44,846 nucleotides of DNA from an uncultured bacterium (GTDB lineage: Bacteria; Verrucomicrobiota; Kiritimatiellia; PWTM01). A model generated the notes under the pieces. The model did not search any database, had not been told where the DNA came from, and saw nothing but the letters and a program-made list of their open reading frames with translations. Below, piece by piece: positions 10,676-20,124 of the stretch (positions within the stretch are counted from its first letter, which is position 1; the number at the start of each line of letters is the position of its first letter). A program made the position numbers and the translations under genes. The DNA lies in contig CALLML010000078.1 in assembly GCA_938005705.1 (NCBI GenBank), positions 1-44,846 of the forward strand. Reading direction: 5' to 3'.

Positions 10676-11587
10676 ATGACCACGCCGATCCTGTTGGTGA
10701 CCGGTTTTCTCGGCGGCGGAAAGACGACGCTGCTGCGGCGTATTGCGGCGGAGAGCAGCGGCCGCCGACTGATTTTGATCGTCAACGAATTTTCCTCCAC
10801 GGACGTGGATGGCGGGCTTGTTCGAACGGAAGCGGGCGCCGGTGCGGTGATCGACGTGGCCGGTGGCAGCATTTTCTGTCGGTGCAAGGTGACGGAGTTC
10901 ATTGAGCTCCTCGGGACGCTTCCGTCCCGCATCGCGGCGGAAGCCATCGAGGGGGTCGTCATCGAGGCCAGTGGAATGGCCGATCCGCGGACGATGGAAA
11001 AGCTCCTGCAGGAAACGGGATTCAGCCGTTTTTACCGACTGGCGCGGGTCGTTGCCGTACTCGATCCGGCCTCTTTTCTCAAACTTCATGCCATGTTGCC
11101 GGTCCTCGTTGCCCAGATTCAGGCCGCGGATGTCATTCTGTTGAACAAAGCGGACCTGTATTCCGAGGACACGATGCGCGCAGCGGAAACCGCGGTGCGC
11201 CATCTGCGGCCGGTCGCGGAAATCGCGCGCACGATTCGCTGCGCCACGCCGATGGAGTGGTTTCCGCCGCAGGCGCCGCCCCGTCCGCTCGTGGGATCTT
11301 ATGCGGCCTGCCGTGATCCGCAATTCGAGACGCTGACCCTGGAAGCCGTGGCCCCGCCGGACTTCGAACGCCTGCGCGCCGGAGTGGAGCGCTTACGCGA
11401 GGATATTTATCGGATCAAGGGCGTGGTGATCGGATCGAATGGGGCCGCGGAGTTTTGGGAGGACGATGGCCATGGTCTGATTCGTTCCCCCGCTCCGCCC
11501 GGCGCGGCGCCGACGCCTTTGGTGGTGATTTGCCGCGCTGGGGCGGAAAAGCGCGTGAGCGCCGCCCTTGCGGCCGCCGTTTCATAG
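10676..11587 (+). CDS. CobW/G3E-family GTPase (putative metal chaperone) with atypical Cys motif
   Basis: MTTPILLVTGFLGGGKTTLLRRIAAES...LILIVNEFSSTDVDG...GGSIFCRCKV...VVIEASGMADP...ILLNKADL. Confidence 0.88.
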   Translation: MTTPILLVTGFLGGGKTTLLRRIAAESSGRRLILIVNEFSSTDVDGGLVRTEAGAGAVIDVAGGSIFCRCKVTEFIELLGTLPSRIAAEAIEGVVIEASGMADPRTMEKLLQETGFSRFYRLARVVAVLDPASFLKLHAMLPVLVAQIQAADVILLNKADLYSEDTMRAAETAVRHLRPVAEIARTIRCATPMEWFPPQAPPRPLVGSYAACRDPQFETLTLEAVAPPDFERLRAGVERLREDIYRIKGVVIGSNGAAEFWEDDGHGLIRSPAPPGAAPTPLVVICRAGAEKRVSAALAAAVS

Positions 11588-11680
11588 GTGAGAGCGTCGC
11601 GCGGTCGCAAAGAAACGGCTTCGCGGGCATTGAGGAGGTTCTGGTCTTCGAGAAGCCAAGCGCCGAGTCGCCCGGACGCT

Positions 11681-12757
11681 TCATTCAGGGGTCAACGTGA
11701 CCGCGCCCCGGTCCGGCACGGCGTCCACCAGCGCATAGCGCGCCCCTTCATGCTCAATCACCGCGCAAGGGGGGGGGTTCCCACCCTGGACGGCCTTCCC
11801 GTTGGTCCACGAAGGCGGCAGGCGCACTTTTACGGTCAGCGGTCCGTCGTAAATTTGATCATCCAATTCGTCCGTCAGCGTAAAAACTATCCGAGTCGAG
11901 CCGCGCTCCTCTGTGCGGACTTTGGCCGTGTCACGCTGGCGGGCATACCTCACGACCTCGGTAAACGTTCCGACCCAGATATCCGCCTCCCGTTCTTTCA
12001 CCCGCGCAAGGTTTTCGCGGATGGTTGGCTGTTTGTCCTCTTTGACCAGGTGAAAAAGACAAATATGCCAGCCGCGGTAGTTGCGATGAGAGGGATCGAA
12101 AAAGGTTTCCATTTTCGAGCGCTCGCCGGTAAAAATTCCGCCGCCCTGTGAGCCGGTGCGCATATACGGCATGTTCACCGCCGGCGTCACCATCCCCACC
12201 GTGCCACGCGCGCCAATGTAATATTTGGCCGCGACTCCCGCGTCGTTTTTTACCGGATGTTGGCCGCCGGGATACGCCAGGGTCCGCACACGATGGCCGG
12301 GGATTTTCTCTTCGATCATCCGCTTCGATTCGCGGTATTCGGTCTCGATGTCGTATTGCCCGTGCAGGTGCGAGACGGTGTGCGATTGAATGTCGTGTCC
12401 CATCTCGTGTAGCTTGCGAAACGCGTCCCACGTTCCCCAGAAACCGCCGGTACCGACGCGCTCGGTGATGACGAACCAGGTGAAGCGAAAGCCGAATATA
12501 TTGCCCATTTCGATCCAGAAAGGGTGGTTCGGCGCACAGTTGTCGTCAATGGTCAGGGAAAATGCCGCGAGACGATCGCCCTTCCACAAGCACACCGAGG
12601 CGTCGCCCGGTTCCTTCGGCCAGTCGCGGTCGGGGGCGCGCTTCGCTCCCTTTTGCTCAGTCGCCGACGATGACGGAGAGTTCAGATTCGGACCGGCCGT
12701 CTGAGCGCCGGCCGATAAAGCCATGAAAAAGGACAGCAGCACACCAAACGTTTTCAT
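11681..12757 (-). CDS. Secreted polysaccharide deacetylase-like protein
   Basis: Signal MKTFGVLLSFFMALSAGAQ; LAAFSLTIDDNCAPNHPFWIEMGNIFGFRFTWFVIT...HEMGHDIQSHTVSHLHG. Confidence 0.8.
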   Translation of the reverse strand: MKTFGVLLSFFMALSAGAQTAGPNLNSPSSSATEQKGAKRAPDRDWPKEPGDASVCLWKGDRLAAFSLTIDDNCAPNHPFWIEMGNIFGFRFTWFVITERVGTGGFWGTWDAFRKLHEMGHDIQSHTVSHLHGQYDIETEYRESKRMIEEKIPGHRVRTLAYPGGQHPVKNDAGVAAKYYIGARGTVGMVTPAVNMPYMRTGSQGGGIFTGERSKMETFFDPSHRNYRGWHICLFHLVKEDKQPTIRENLARVKEREADIWVGTFTEVVRYARQRDTAKVRTEERGSTRIVFTLTDELDDQIYDGPLTVKVRLPPSWTNGKAVQGGNPPPCAVIEHEGARYALVDAVPDRGAVTLTPE

Positions 12758-12797
12758 CAATCGCTTTTCTCCTTTCGGTCCGCCTTTACAAACAATT

Positions 12798-13916
12798 TCA
12801 CCGGCGGTCGGATATTTCCGCGCCGGTGTTCGACTCCTCCTCCAGTAGAACGACATCGGCCGGATCAAACCACAGGCGCACGGACCGCCCGCCTTCCGCG
12901 GCCAGGTGACTCGGATGCAGCTCGAACGCTTTCAAGGCCGGGCCGGCGCCTGAGCGCGGCTCGATGTGGTACTGAGCTATTTCCCCCAGGTAAACGCTCT
13001 CCCGCACCACCGCGTCAAAAACATTCGGCATATCCGCGGCCGGCGCGTCCAGCCGGATCGCCTCCGGGCGCAGCGAGATCGTCAACCGCGCGCCGGGCGC
13101 GACGCCGCCAGGCGGCGGCGCCGCGCTGACGATCGTCCCCCATGCCGTGCGCAATCGGATGTGCCCGTTCGCGATATTCTCGATCACACCCTCGACAAAA
13201 TTAGTTTCCCCGATGAAACCCGCGACAAAGCGGTTCACGGGCCGACGATACACCTCGACCGGCGTTCCGCACTGAACCACGCGTCCGGCATCCAGGATCG
13301 CCAAGCGGTCGGCGATGGAAAGTGCCTCTTTCTGGTCATGCGTGACATAGAGGGTGGTCAGACCGGCGGTTTTGCAAATCCGGCGGATCTCCCCGCGCAT
13401 CTCCAGCCGCAGTTTGGCATCGAGATTCGACAGCGGTTCGTCGAGCAGCAAACATCGAGGCTCCACGACCAGCGCCCGCGCGAGGGCGACGCGCTGTTGC
13501 TGGCCGCCGGAAAGCTGGTTCGGGCGCGCGTTCGCCCGATCTCGCATTCGCACCATGTCGAGCGCGGCATCCACGCGCGCGACGATCTCCGCGCGCGGAC
13601 GCCGGCGCTGTTCGAGCCCGAAGGCGACATTCTCCCGTACGGTCAGGTGGGGCCAGAGGGCATAGCTCTGGAACACCATGCCCGTGTCACGCCGATGCGG
13701 CGGGAGGTGTGTGATCTCCGTTTCGCCGATGAAAATCTCACCCGCGTCGGGCGTACAAAAACCTGCCACGCACCGCAGCAGTGTCGTCTTGCCGCATCCG
13801 CTGGGGCCGAGCAGAAAGAACAGCTCGCCGGCGGCGATCTCCAGGCTCACACCCTCGAGCACACGCATACCGCCAAACGACTTGACCAATCCCCGAATCC
13901 GGATCGGAACCGCCAT
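12798..13916 (-). CDS. ABC transporter ATP-binding protein (PotA/UgpC-like, TOBE domain)
   Basis: LLGPSGCGKTTLLRCVAGF (Walker A), LSGGQQQRVALARALVVEPRCLLLDEPLSNLDAKLR (signature/Walker B), C-terminal TOBE-like region. Confidence 0.93.
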   Translation of the reverse strand: MAVPIRIRGLVKSFGGMRVLEGVSLEIAAGELFFLLGPSGCGKTTLLRCVAGFCTPDAGEIFIGETEITHLPPHRRDTGMVFQSYALWPHLTVRENVAFGLEQRRRPRAEIVARVDAALDMVRMRDRANARPNQLSGGQQQRVALARALVVEPRCLLLDEPLSNLDAKLRLEMRGEIRRICKTAGLTTLYVTHDQKEALSIADRLAILDAGRVVQCGTPVEVYRRPVNRFVAGFIGETNFVEGVIENIANGHIRLRTAWGTIVSAAPPPGGVAPGARLTISLRPEAIRLDAPAADMPNVFDAVVRESVYLGEIAQYHIEPRSGAGPALKAFELHPSHLAAEGGRSVRLWFDPADVVLLEEESNTGAEISDRR

Positions 13917-14200
13917 GAATCGCTCCTTCGAACAACGACAAACGTTACACCTTGAAACGGTTGGCGCTCCAGCGGAATCGGCAAAAGGGACTGCCGGCGA
14001 ACGGTCCTGCCCGTCGGGTCTTCATCGCCCTGCGTTGTGGCCGGTCACCGCCATGTGTGGGCCGCCTTGTTTCGCGGCGCCAAGCTGCGAAAAAGGCGGC
14101 AGGGTCAACCGTTCGTCGTCCCCTTCGCTCTGCTCCCGTTTCTCACTCTTGCGCCGACCGGAGATTGCGGGTAGTCTGATGCTGAAATGGAGAGAGAAGC

Positions 14201-15049
14201 ATGCGGGCGCAAGTGGCAGGAATGATCGGAATGGTCCTGCTGGCGACGGTCGCGTCGGCCCAGAATCGTCCGCCCCTCATCCGGCACGATCCACCCGCGG
14301 TGGCGGTGCGTGGCCAGCCGCTGATCATCCGCGCGCGTGTGACCGACGACCGAAATGCAGTGCGGTCAGTGAAGCTCTTCTACACCGCCAGTCGCGATGC
14401 CGCGCCCTTTGAGATTCCGATGGAGGCGTCCGGCGGCGGCGTGTTTATCGCCGTGCTCGCACCCCATCTGCTCGCCGGCGCCGAGCAATTCTCCTACTAC
14501 ATCGAGGCGACGGATGACGCGGAACTGGCGACGGAAACGCCGTGGCATACGGTGCGGCTGCAGACGGTGGACGCCTCAGCGCCGGGCGCGAAAGCCGATG
14601 GCGAACGGCCCAGGTGGGTGGCGCCGGCGGCCATCGGCGGCGTCGCAGTGGCCGTGGTGGGCGCGGCGCTCGCCGCCTCGAAGAGCGGCGGAGGCGGCGG
14701 GAGCGGCGAGGCGCCGGACCCCGCCGGAAATTACGCGGGGACCGCGGAGATCGTGGTGCGCGATCCCGGCCAGCCGCCCGTGGTGAATTCGCGCGCCGTG
14801 ACGATCTTTATCGCCGCCGACGGGCGCGTTGTCAGCGACACGCTGCACGCGGGCGGGACCGTCAGCGGGGCATTGACGGGGTCTAGTTTTTCCATGACCG
14901 CCCCCGTCAGCGAACCGGGCGTCACTGGCCAGATCACCTATAGCGGATCCGTCGCCGACAATCGCATTCGCGGCACGATCGAAGGTACGCGTACCACCGT
15001 CGCCGGCGAAGGAACCTACTCTGGATACTTCACGTTGCAGAAACAGTGA
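14201..15049 (+). CDS. Secreted or membrane-anchored protein of unknown function with Gly/Ser-rich linker
   Basis: Signal MRAQVAGMIGMVLLATVASAQ; Ig-like N-domain; hydrophobic WVAPAAIGGVAVAVVGAALAAS then KSGGGGGSGE linker and beta-rich C-domain. Confidence 0.65.
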   Translation: MRAQVAGMIGMVLLATVASAQNRPPLIRHDPPAVAVRGQPLIIRARVTDDRNAVRSVKLFYTASRDAAPFEIPMEASGGGVFIAVLAPHLLAGAEQFSYYIEATDDAELATETPWHTVRLQTVDASAPGAKADGERPRWVAPAAIGGVAVAVVGAALAASKSGGGGGSGEAPDPAGNYAGTAEIVVRDPGQPPVVNSRAVTIFIAADGRVVSDTLHAGGTVSGALTGSSFSMTAPVSEPGVTGQITYSGSVADNRIRGTIEGTRTTVAGEGTYSGYFTLQKQ

Positions 15050-16256
15050 CGGGCGAGGTTTGGGGCCGGTCAGACGTGTCGGATATGTTCGATGCACGGC
15101 CGCGCGGGTGGGATCGGGCGGCCGCCACCCATGCTTCGAGCGCCTCAATGATTCGCAGGTCGGCGCGGGAAAACGGCCGGTCGCGCAGGCGCGCGACAGG
15201 GACCCAGGCGAAGTCGGCGCAATGGATGCGGCGAGGCCGCCCGCGAATTCGGCGCGCGAAATGCGCGTGGAGCTCGATCGTGAAGTGGCTGTAGGCGTGG
15301 CGCACCACGGTCAGTCGTTCGCCGACCTCGATCTCGATGCCCAGCTCCTCTTTCAGCTCGCGCGCGATACACTCGGCCATCGTTTCCCCCGGCTCAATCT
15401 TGCCGCCCGGAAATTCCCAGAGCCCGCCGAGCATCTCCTCCGATTTTCGTTGCGCAATGAGCGCGCGCCCCCGCGCATCGAGCGTCACCGCTGCGCCGAC
15501 GACATAGTGCGGAACGCGTTTACGTGGCGCGCGCCGCGGGTATTGTTCCGGCGTCCCCGTTGCAGCGGACCGGCAGACCCCGCGCAGAGGACAATCCGTG
15601 CACCGAGGCGCGCGCGGCAGGCAGACGACCGCGCCGAGCTCCATCATCGCCTCATTGAACGCGCCGGCACGGCCCTTCGGCAGCAGATCGGCCGCGAGAC
15701 GGCGGCATTCGGCCTCGAGAGAAACTCCGCGGGGCGCGGAGAGCTCGAACACCCGCGCCAGAACGCGACGCACATTGCCGTCCACCGCCGCCGCGTCGAG
15801 CCCGAACGCGAGGCTGCCCACTGCCGCCGCCGTGTAGGGGCCGATACCGGGCAATCGCCGCAACGCATCCACAGATTTCGGCAAGCGGCCGCCGCCTTTA
15901 TTCACAATCCATTGCGCAAGGCGGCGCAAGTTGCGCGCCCGCGCGTAATAGCCGAGTCCCTCCCACGCTTTCAGCACGTCGGCCTCATCGGCGGCGGCCA
16001 GCGCGCGCCAGTCGGGAAACCGACGAATGAATCGCTCAAAATAGGGGGCCGCCTGGTCCGCGCGCGTCTGCTGCAACATCAGCTCGGACACCAGTACGCG
16101 ATAAGGCGTGCGCCGCCGCCGCCACGGCAGTGCGCGCGCGTGACGGCGGAACCACGGGAGCAATTGCCGGACGATCGAAGTCCGCACCGCGGCGATGAGC
16201 GGAGCGAGTTGGACAGGCCGGACTCGTTCGACCGCCCCCCTATTCAATGATGTCAT
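15030..16256 (-). CDS. mutY: A/G-specific adenine glycosylase with C-terminal NUDIX-like domain
   Basis: LPWRRRRTPYRVLVSELMLQQTRADQAAPYFERFI...LPGIGPYTAAAVGSLAF...CTDCPLRGVC; ATG at 16256, 4-bp overlap with upstream gene. Confidence 0.95.
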   Translation of the reverse strand: MTSLNRGAVERVRPVQLAPLIAAVRTSIVRQLLPWFRRHARALPWRRRRTPYRVLVSELMLQQTRADQAAPYFERFIRRFPDWRALAAADEADVLKAWEGLGYYARARNLRRLAQWIVNKGGGRLPKSVDALRRLPGIGPYTAAAVGSLAFGLDAAAVDGNVRRVLARVFELSAPRGVSLEAECRRLAADLLPKGRAGAFNEAMMELGAVVCLPRAPRCTDCPLRGVCRSAATGTPEQYPRRAPRKRVPHYVVGAAVTLDARGRALIAQRKSEEMLGGLWEFPGGKIEPGETMAECIARELKEELGIEIEVGERLTVVRHAYSHFTIELHAHFARRIRGRPRRIHCADFAWVPVARLRDRPFSRADLRIIEALEAWVAAARSHPRGRASNISDTSDRPQTSPVTVSAT

Positions 16257-17395
16257 CGCCCCAGCGATTTCCAGACGGGTTCGAGGTCCAGCACGCGCCC
16301 TTCGCGCGCGGCCTGATCCAGCGCGAGCGCCACGACCGCGCTGCGCAGTCCCTCCTCGCCGCCGCTTTTCGGCGTCGTGCCCAGCGTCATCGTCTCCCAC
16401 AGCTCCTTCATGATGTATTCGTCGCCGCCGCCGTGGCCGCCGCCGGGCAGAGGCGCTTCGCGCGGCTTTTCACCGATGCGAGCGTATTGCAGCCGACCGC
16501 TGTAAAGCTCGCCGATGATCGTGCCTTCCAGACACGCGATGTACATACGCCGCTCGGGGATCGCGTTGCACATCGTGGCCTGAAACGAAACCCGAGCCCC
16601 CCCGCGGTACTCCAGGATGCCGATGAAATTGTCCATCAGATCCTTGTCGGACGTGAACGGCGAGTCCACATCCCGATGCCGATCCGGCCAGGAGAGGAAG
16701 GTCTTGGCCCCGCCGTATTGATCGAACATCCACTGGTTTTCCGGCTTGAAGACATCGCAGCCGTGGAAGGCCGCGGCTCGTCGCGGGAGATCGTCGCAGA
16801 ACCAGTTGATGAGATCGAGGTCGTGGCAGCATTTTTCGAGGATATGCGGTCCGGCCAGCCGCGTATGCCGACGCCAGTTGGCCATGATGTAGCCGCCGTG
16901 CGCGGGGGGGATGTTCTCGCTGGCGGCGATGGCGATCACCGGCCCGAAATGGCCGGAATCAAGCAGCCGCTTGATTTCGCGATAGAGCGGCGCGTAGCGC
17001 AACACGAAACCCGTGGCGAAGAACCGTCCGCTTCGCGCGTAGGCCTCGTGAATCGCCACGCAGTCCTCAATCGTCGTCGCCAGCGGCTTTTCGGAAAACA
17101 CGTGCAATCCCGCCGCGAATGCGGCGACGATCTGCTCGCGGTGAAAGGCGTTCGGCGAAAAAATCATCGCCCACTGCGCGCCCGGGGTCCGCAGCGCCTC
17201 CTCCGCGGTGGCCGCCCGGCGCGTATCCGGCGCGTCCCAGTGGCGCGCCGCCTCGTCCATCGCCGCAGGGTCCGGATCGTACACCGAAACCACCCGCGCC
17301 CCCCCCGCCGAATCGCGGATTAAATTTTTCACCACATGTATCGCGCGTCCGCCCGCGCCGATCACTGCCACGCCGATTTTTTCCGATGTTGCCAT
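16253..17395 (-). CDS. Gfo/Idh/MocA family oxidoreductase
   Basis: IGVAVIGAGGRAIHVVKNL...FSPNAFHREQIVAAFAAGLHVFSEKPLATTIEDC. Confidence 0.93.
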   Translation of the reverse strand: MATSEKIGVAVIGAGGRAIHVVKNLIRDSAGGARVVSVYDPDPAAMDEAARHWDAPDTRRAATAEEALRTPGAQWAMIFSPNAFHREQIVAAFAAGLHVFSEKPLATTIEDCVAIHEAYARSGRFFATGFVLRYAPLYREIKRLLDSGHFGPVIAIAASENIPPAHGGYIMANWRRHTRLAGPHILEKCCHDLDLINWFCDDLPRRAAAFHGCDVFKPENQWMFDQYGGAKTFLSWPDRHRDVDSPFTSDKDLMDNFIGILEYRGGARVSFQATMCNAIPERRMYIACLEGTIIGELYSGRLQYARIGEKPREAPLPGGGHGGGDEYIMKELWETMTLGTTPKSGGEEGLRSAVVALALDQAAREGRVLDLEPVWKSLGR

Positions 17396-17430
17396 GTTTT
17401 CATTCTCCTCGCGTTTGGAGATGCGCGATG

Positions 17431-17509
17431 TCCAAGGTTTGGAAAAAATTATTCCAAATTTTCCAAGCCTTGGAAATCCAGGCCGCTACCGCTTCCAAGG
17501 CTTGGAAAA
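17431..17509. repeat. Three TTTCCAAG-N-CTTGGAAA-family palindromes, centres 31 and 32 bp apart
   Basis: TCCAAGGTTTGGA 17431-17443; TTTCCAAGCCTTGGAAA 17460-17476; TTCCAAGGCTTGGAA 17493-17507. Confidence 0.9.
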
Positions 17510-17510
17510 C

Positions 17511-18404
17511 TCATCCGCCGCCGATTCCAGCAGAGTCCGGACACCGAAGCTGGCCCCACGGCGGCGTCGCCGGCAGCGACGCCTCAAACCGCGCAATCAT
17601 AGCCGCCGCGGCGGCCTCCGTCCATTCGTTCCGCAGAAAAGCCGGCAGCGCCTCTGTGCGAAAGCGCGCCCAGGACTCTGCCTCCGCGCCCGGCAGGATC
17701 GGATAGAACGCCGCGCCGGCCTCACGCGCGGCGCGCAGATCGCCCGGCGCATCGCCGATCATCATCGCGCGCGCCGCGCCCCAGCGCGCCGCCGCCGCCC
17801 GCAGCATCGCCGCTTTCGTTCCATGTTCTTGTCCCCATACGGCGCGGACCAGGGGACGCAGGCCGCTGTCCCGCCACTCGCGTTCGAGCGCCTCGTTCGG
17901 GGTTTGCGAGACGACGATCACCACCGCGCGCGCCGCCGCCGCGCGCAGGGCCTCTGCCGCCCCCGCGAACGGCGGGCCTCGCGGCGCCTCGCGCGCCACG
18001 CGCTCGTTGACCGCCAGACTCCAGTTCAGCAGCCGCCGCAGCTCGGCATCGCCGGTCGCCTCCGCACGCCGCCGCAGACTTTCATTGCTCAGCGGATCGC
18101 CCGATTCGACAAAACGCCGCAGCGCGCGCGTATCCGGCATCGGCGCGCCGGACGCGGCAAATCCCGGGCGCGCGCAGAGAAGATCAAAGGTTTTCAGCAG
18201 CGCGACGAAACGATTCAACCCGCGCCACGCGGAGCGGAGGTTGACAAATTCCGCCGTTTCGCGCACGAGCGCTGCCGCGGCCTCAAGCCCCCACCAGCGG
18301 ATGATCTCCGGATGAAAACAGCGAATCTGCTTTGACGCCATGGTGTCGAAGACACACCCGTCGGAATCCACGGCGATCAACGGCGTTTCGGTGGGAGCGT
18401 TCAC
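17511..18404 (-). CDS. HAD-family hydrolase
   Basis: TPLIAVDSDGCVFDTMASKQ...VIVVSQTPNEALE...MMIGDAPGDLRAAREAGAAFYPI; probable GTG start at 18404 (VNAPTETPLIAV). Confidence 0.8.
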   Translation of the reverse strand: MNAPTETPLIAVDSDGCVFDTMASKQIRCFHPEIIRWWGLEAAAALVRETAEFVNLRSAWRGLNRFVALLKTFDLLCARPGFAASGAPMPDTRALRRFVESGDPLSNESLRRRAEATGDAELRRLLNWSLAVNERVAREAPRGPPFAGAAEALRAAAARAVVIVVSQTPNEALEREWRDSGLRPLVRAVWGQEHGTKAAMLRAAAARWGAARAMMIGDAPGDLRAAREAGAAFYPILPGAEAESWARFRTEALPAFLRNEWTEAAAAAMIARFEASLPATPPWGQLRCPDSAGIGGG

Positions 18405-18408
18405 GGCT

Positions 18409-19083
18409 TCAGGTCTCGCATGAGCGGAGCGGGCCGCGCCGCCGCTGCCGCAAAAGCCATGCATAAAAATCCGGGTTCGCGTAGGTCGCCGTCCAACTGT
18501 CGTGGTCGGCGTCGGGATAGACGGTGAATCGGACCCGCGCGCCGGCGTTTCGAAGCAGCCGCACCATCCGAACGGAATCGTCCACCGGCACCACGATGTC
18601 CATCGCGCCGTGGAAACACCAGGCGGGGATATTCCTCAGGCGTTCGGGGGCCAGATACTGGAATGGCGCGCAGATCGGCGCGACGGCGGCGATCTTCTCC
18701 GGGCACCGGTACGCCACCGCCCAGGCGCCCGCGCCGCCCATCGAGAGCCCCGTGACGTACACGCGGTCGGCATCCACCGGAAGCGTCTTCAACAGGCGGT
18801 CCAGCAGGGCCTCCAGCGCCACCGCGTCCCAGATCGCGCCCGCCGGGCATTGCGGCGCGACCGTGTAGAACGGGAAACGCACGCCTTCCTCAATGCGGCG
18901 GGGGATGCCGTGTTTTTTGACCAGGTTCAGATCAGCGCCCCGCTCACCGGCGCCATGGAGAAACAGGATCAGCGGCGCATGGCGAGTGGACCGCGGCCGG
19001 GATGGGGGTTCGTAGAGCAGATAGGACACTTTCGCCCTCTGCCGGACGGAAAGTCGCACACCGGTTAATGGGATGGCCTGCAT
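18409..19083 (-). CDS. Alpha/beta-hydrolase (carboxylesterase/dienelactone hydrolase-like)
   Basis: APLILFLHGAGERGADL...VYVTGLSMGGAGAWAVAYRCPEKIAAVAPIC...FHGAMDIVVPVDDS; start MQAIPLTGV at 19083. Confidence 0.88.
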   Translation of the reverse strand: MQAIPLTGVRLSVRQRAKVSYLLYEPPSRPRSTRHAPLILFLHGAGERGADLNLVKKHGIPRRIEEGVRFPFYTVAPQCPAGAIWDAVALEALLDRLLKTLPVDADRVYVTGLSMGGAGAWAVAYRCPEKIAAVAPICAPFQYLAPERLRNIPAWCFHGAMDIVVPVDDSVRMVRLLRNAGARVRFTVYPDADHDSWTATYANPDFYAWLLRQRRRGPLRSCET

Positions 19084-20124
19084 GATTCTGTCCTCCGCGC
19101 GCCCGAAGCTTACGACGGGCGGGCCGTACGGACAACGCCGATGTCGTTGCACGATTTCAGCACCTGATCCGGGCCGGCTGCAATCAGGCATCGTGCAGGC
19201 CAGCTTGTTCGGGGCACGGCCCGCCGATACGAAAAACCGGTATGTGAAAATTTCATCTTTTTGCCGCCTTTGATGCTGCGCGCCACAAGCCGACCTACAC
19301 CGGATTGCTGAAAACTCGGCGAAATGATGAACCAAAAATTCAAATGGGATTTTCCGAAGCCTTTTTGCGGAACTTGACGCACACAACTGCCGTGCGTCGG
19401 ATGAATAGCGAGACGGACCTCCATCTCCATGGGTCTTTGGCGGCGGCCGCCATAACACGGGCGTCGCCGATCCTGCGGCACTACGAGTACTTTCCGCCCG
19501 TTCCGATTCTTTCTTTCGCCGTCATAAGCGCGTCGCGAACAGCGAAGCGGTACGGCGACCCCTCCATTCGATCGGCACCGGCTGGAGCCTCGTTTCGTGC
19601 GGATTGGGTCCTATCATCCGCATGACATTGACTCAAGATTGTCCGGCATCTTTCCGCCGCTGCTCACGTTCGCCTTCGGCTACGCACCTTTTTCTTTTCC
19701 GACTGAAAACCGTGTGCAGCCCCCAGATTCTGCCGTTGAAGACTGGCTGGATCGCATACGGGTATCACCCTTTGGGTGTGGCAACCTCCAAAAAGGCCAA
19801 CCGCATTCGGCTGCCTAAATGCAAAATCCGGGTTAATCTTTTCACCGTAGTTGCTGACCTTCAACGCCGGCGACAGCTGTGGTTATGCCATGCGCAATCG
19901 AGTGGACGACGTGGAGTTCACGCTTCGGATACTGGATGAACCCGTATCGGGTCGGGTTTTCCCGCGATAGGAACCCCGTTTTTCATCTGCGCTATCCCTG
20001 TTGGCTCTTTATTGGGTATTGTCTCTCCGGCGCAGCGCCGCGGTTTTCAATTCTTGGCCCGCTCCAAGTTCTCCCCTGCGTCTGGGCGAAGAAATCCGCC
20101 CCGTTCGCATCCACCGAAGGGGCG

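Noticed and set aside
10313-11323. 336-aa - strand ORF over the CobW region
   Set aside because: Antisense to a clear G3E GTPase and low-complexity; no independent support
15060-16250. 396-aa + strand ORF
   Set aside because: Entirely antisense to mutY
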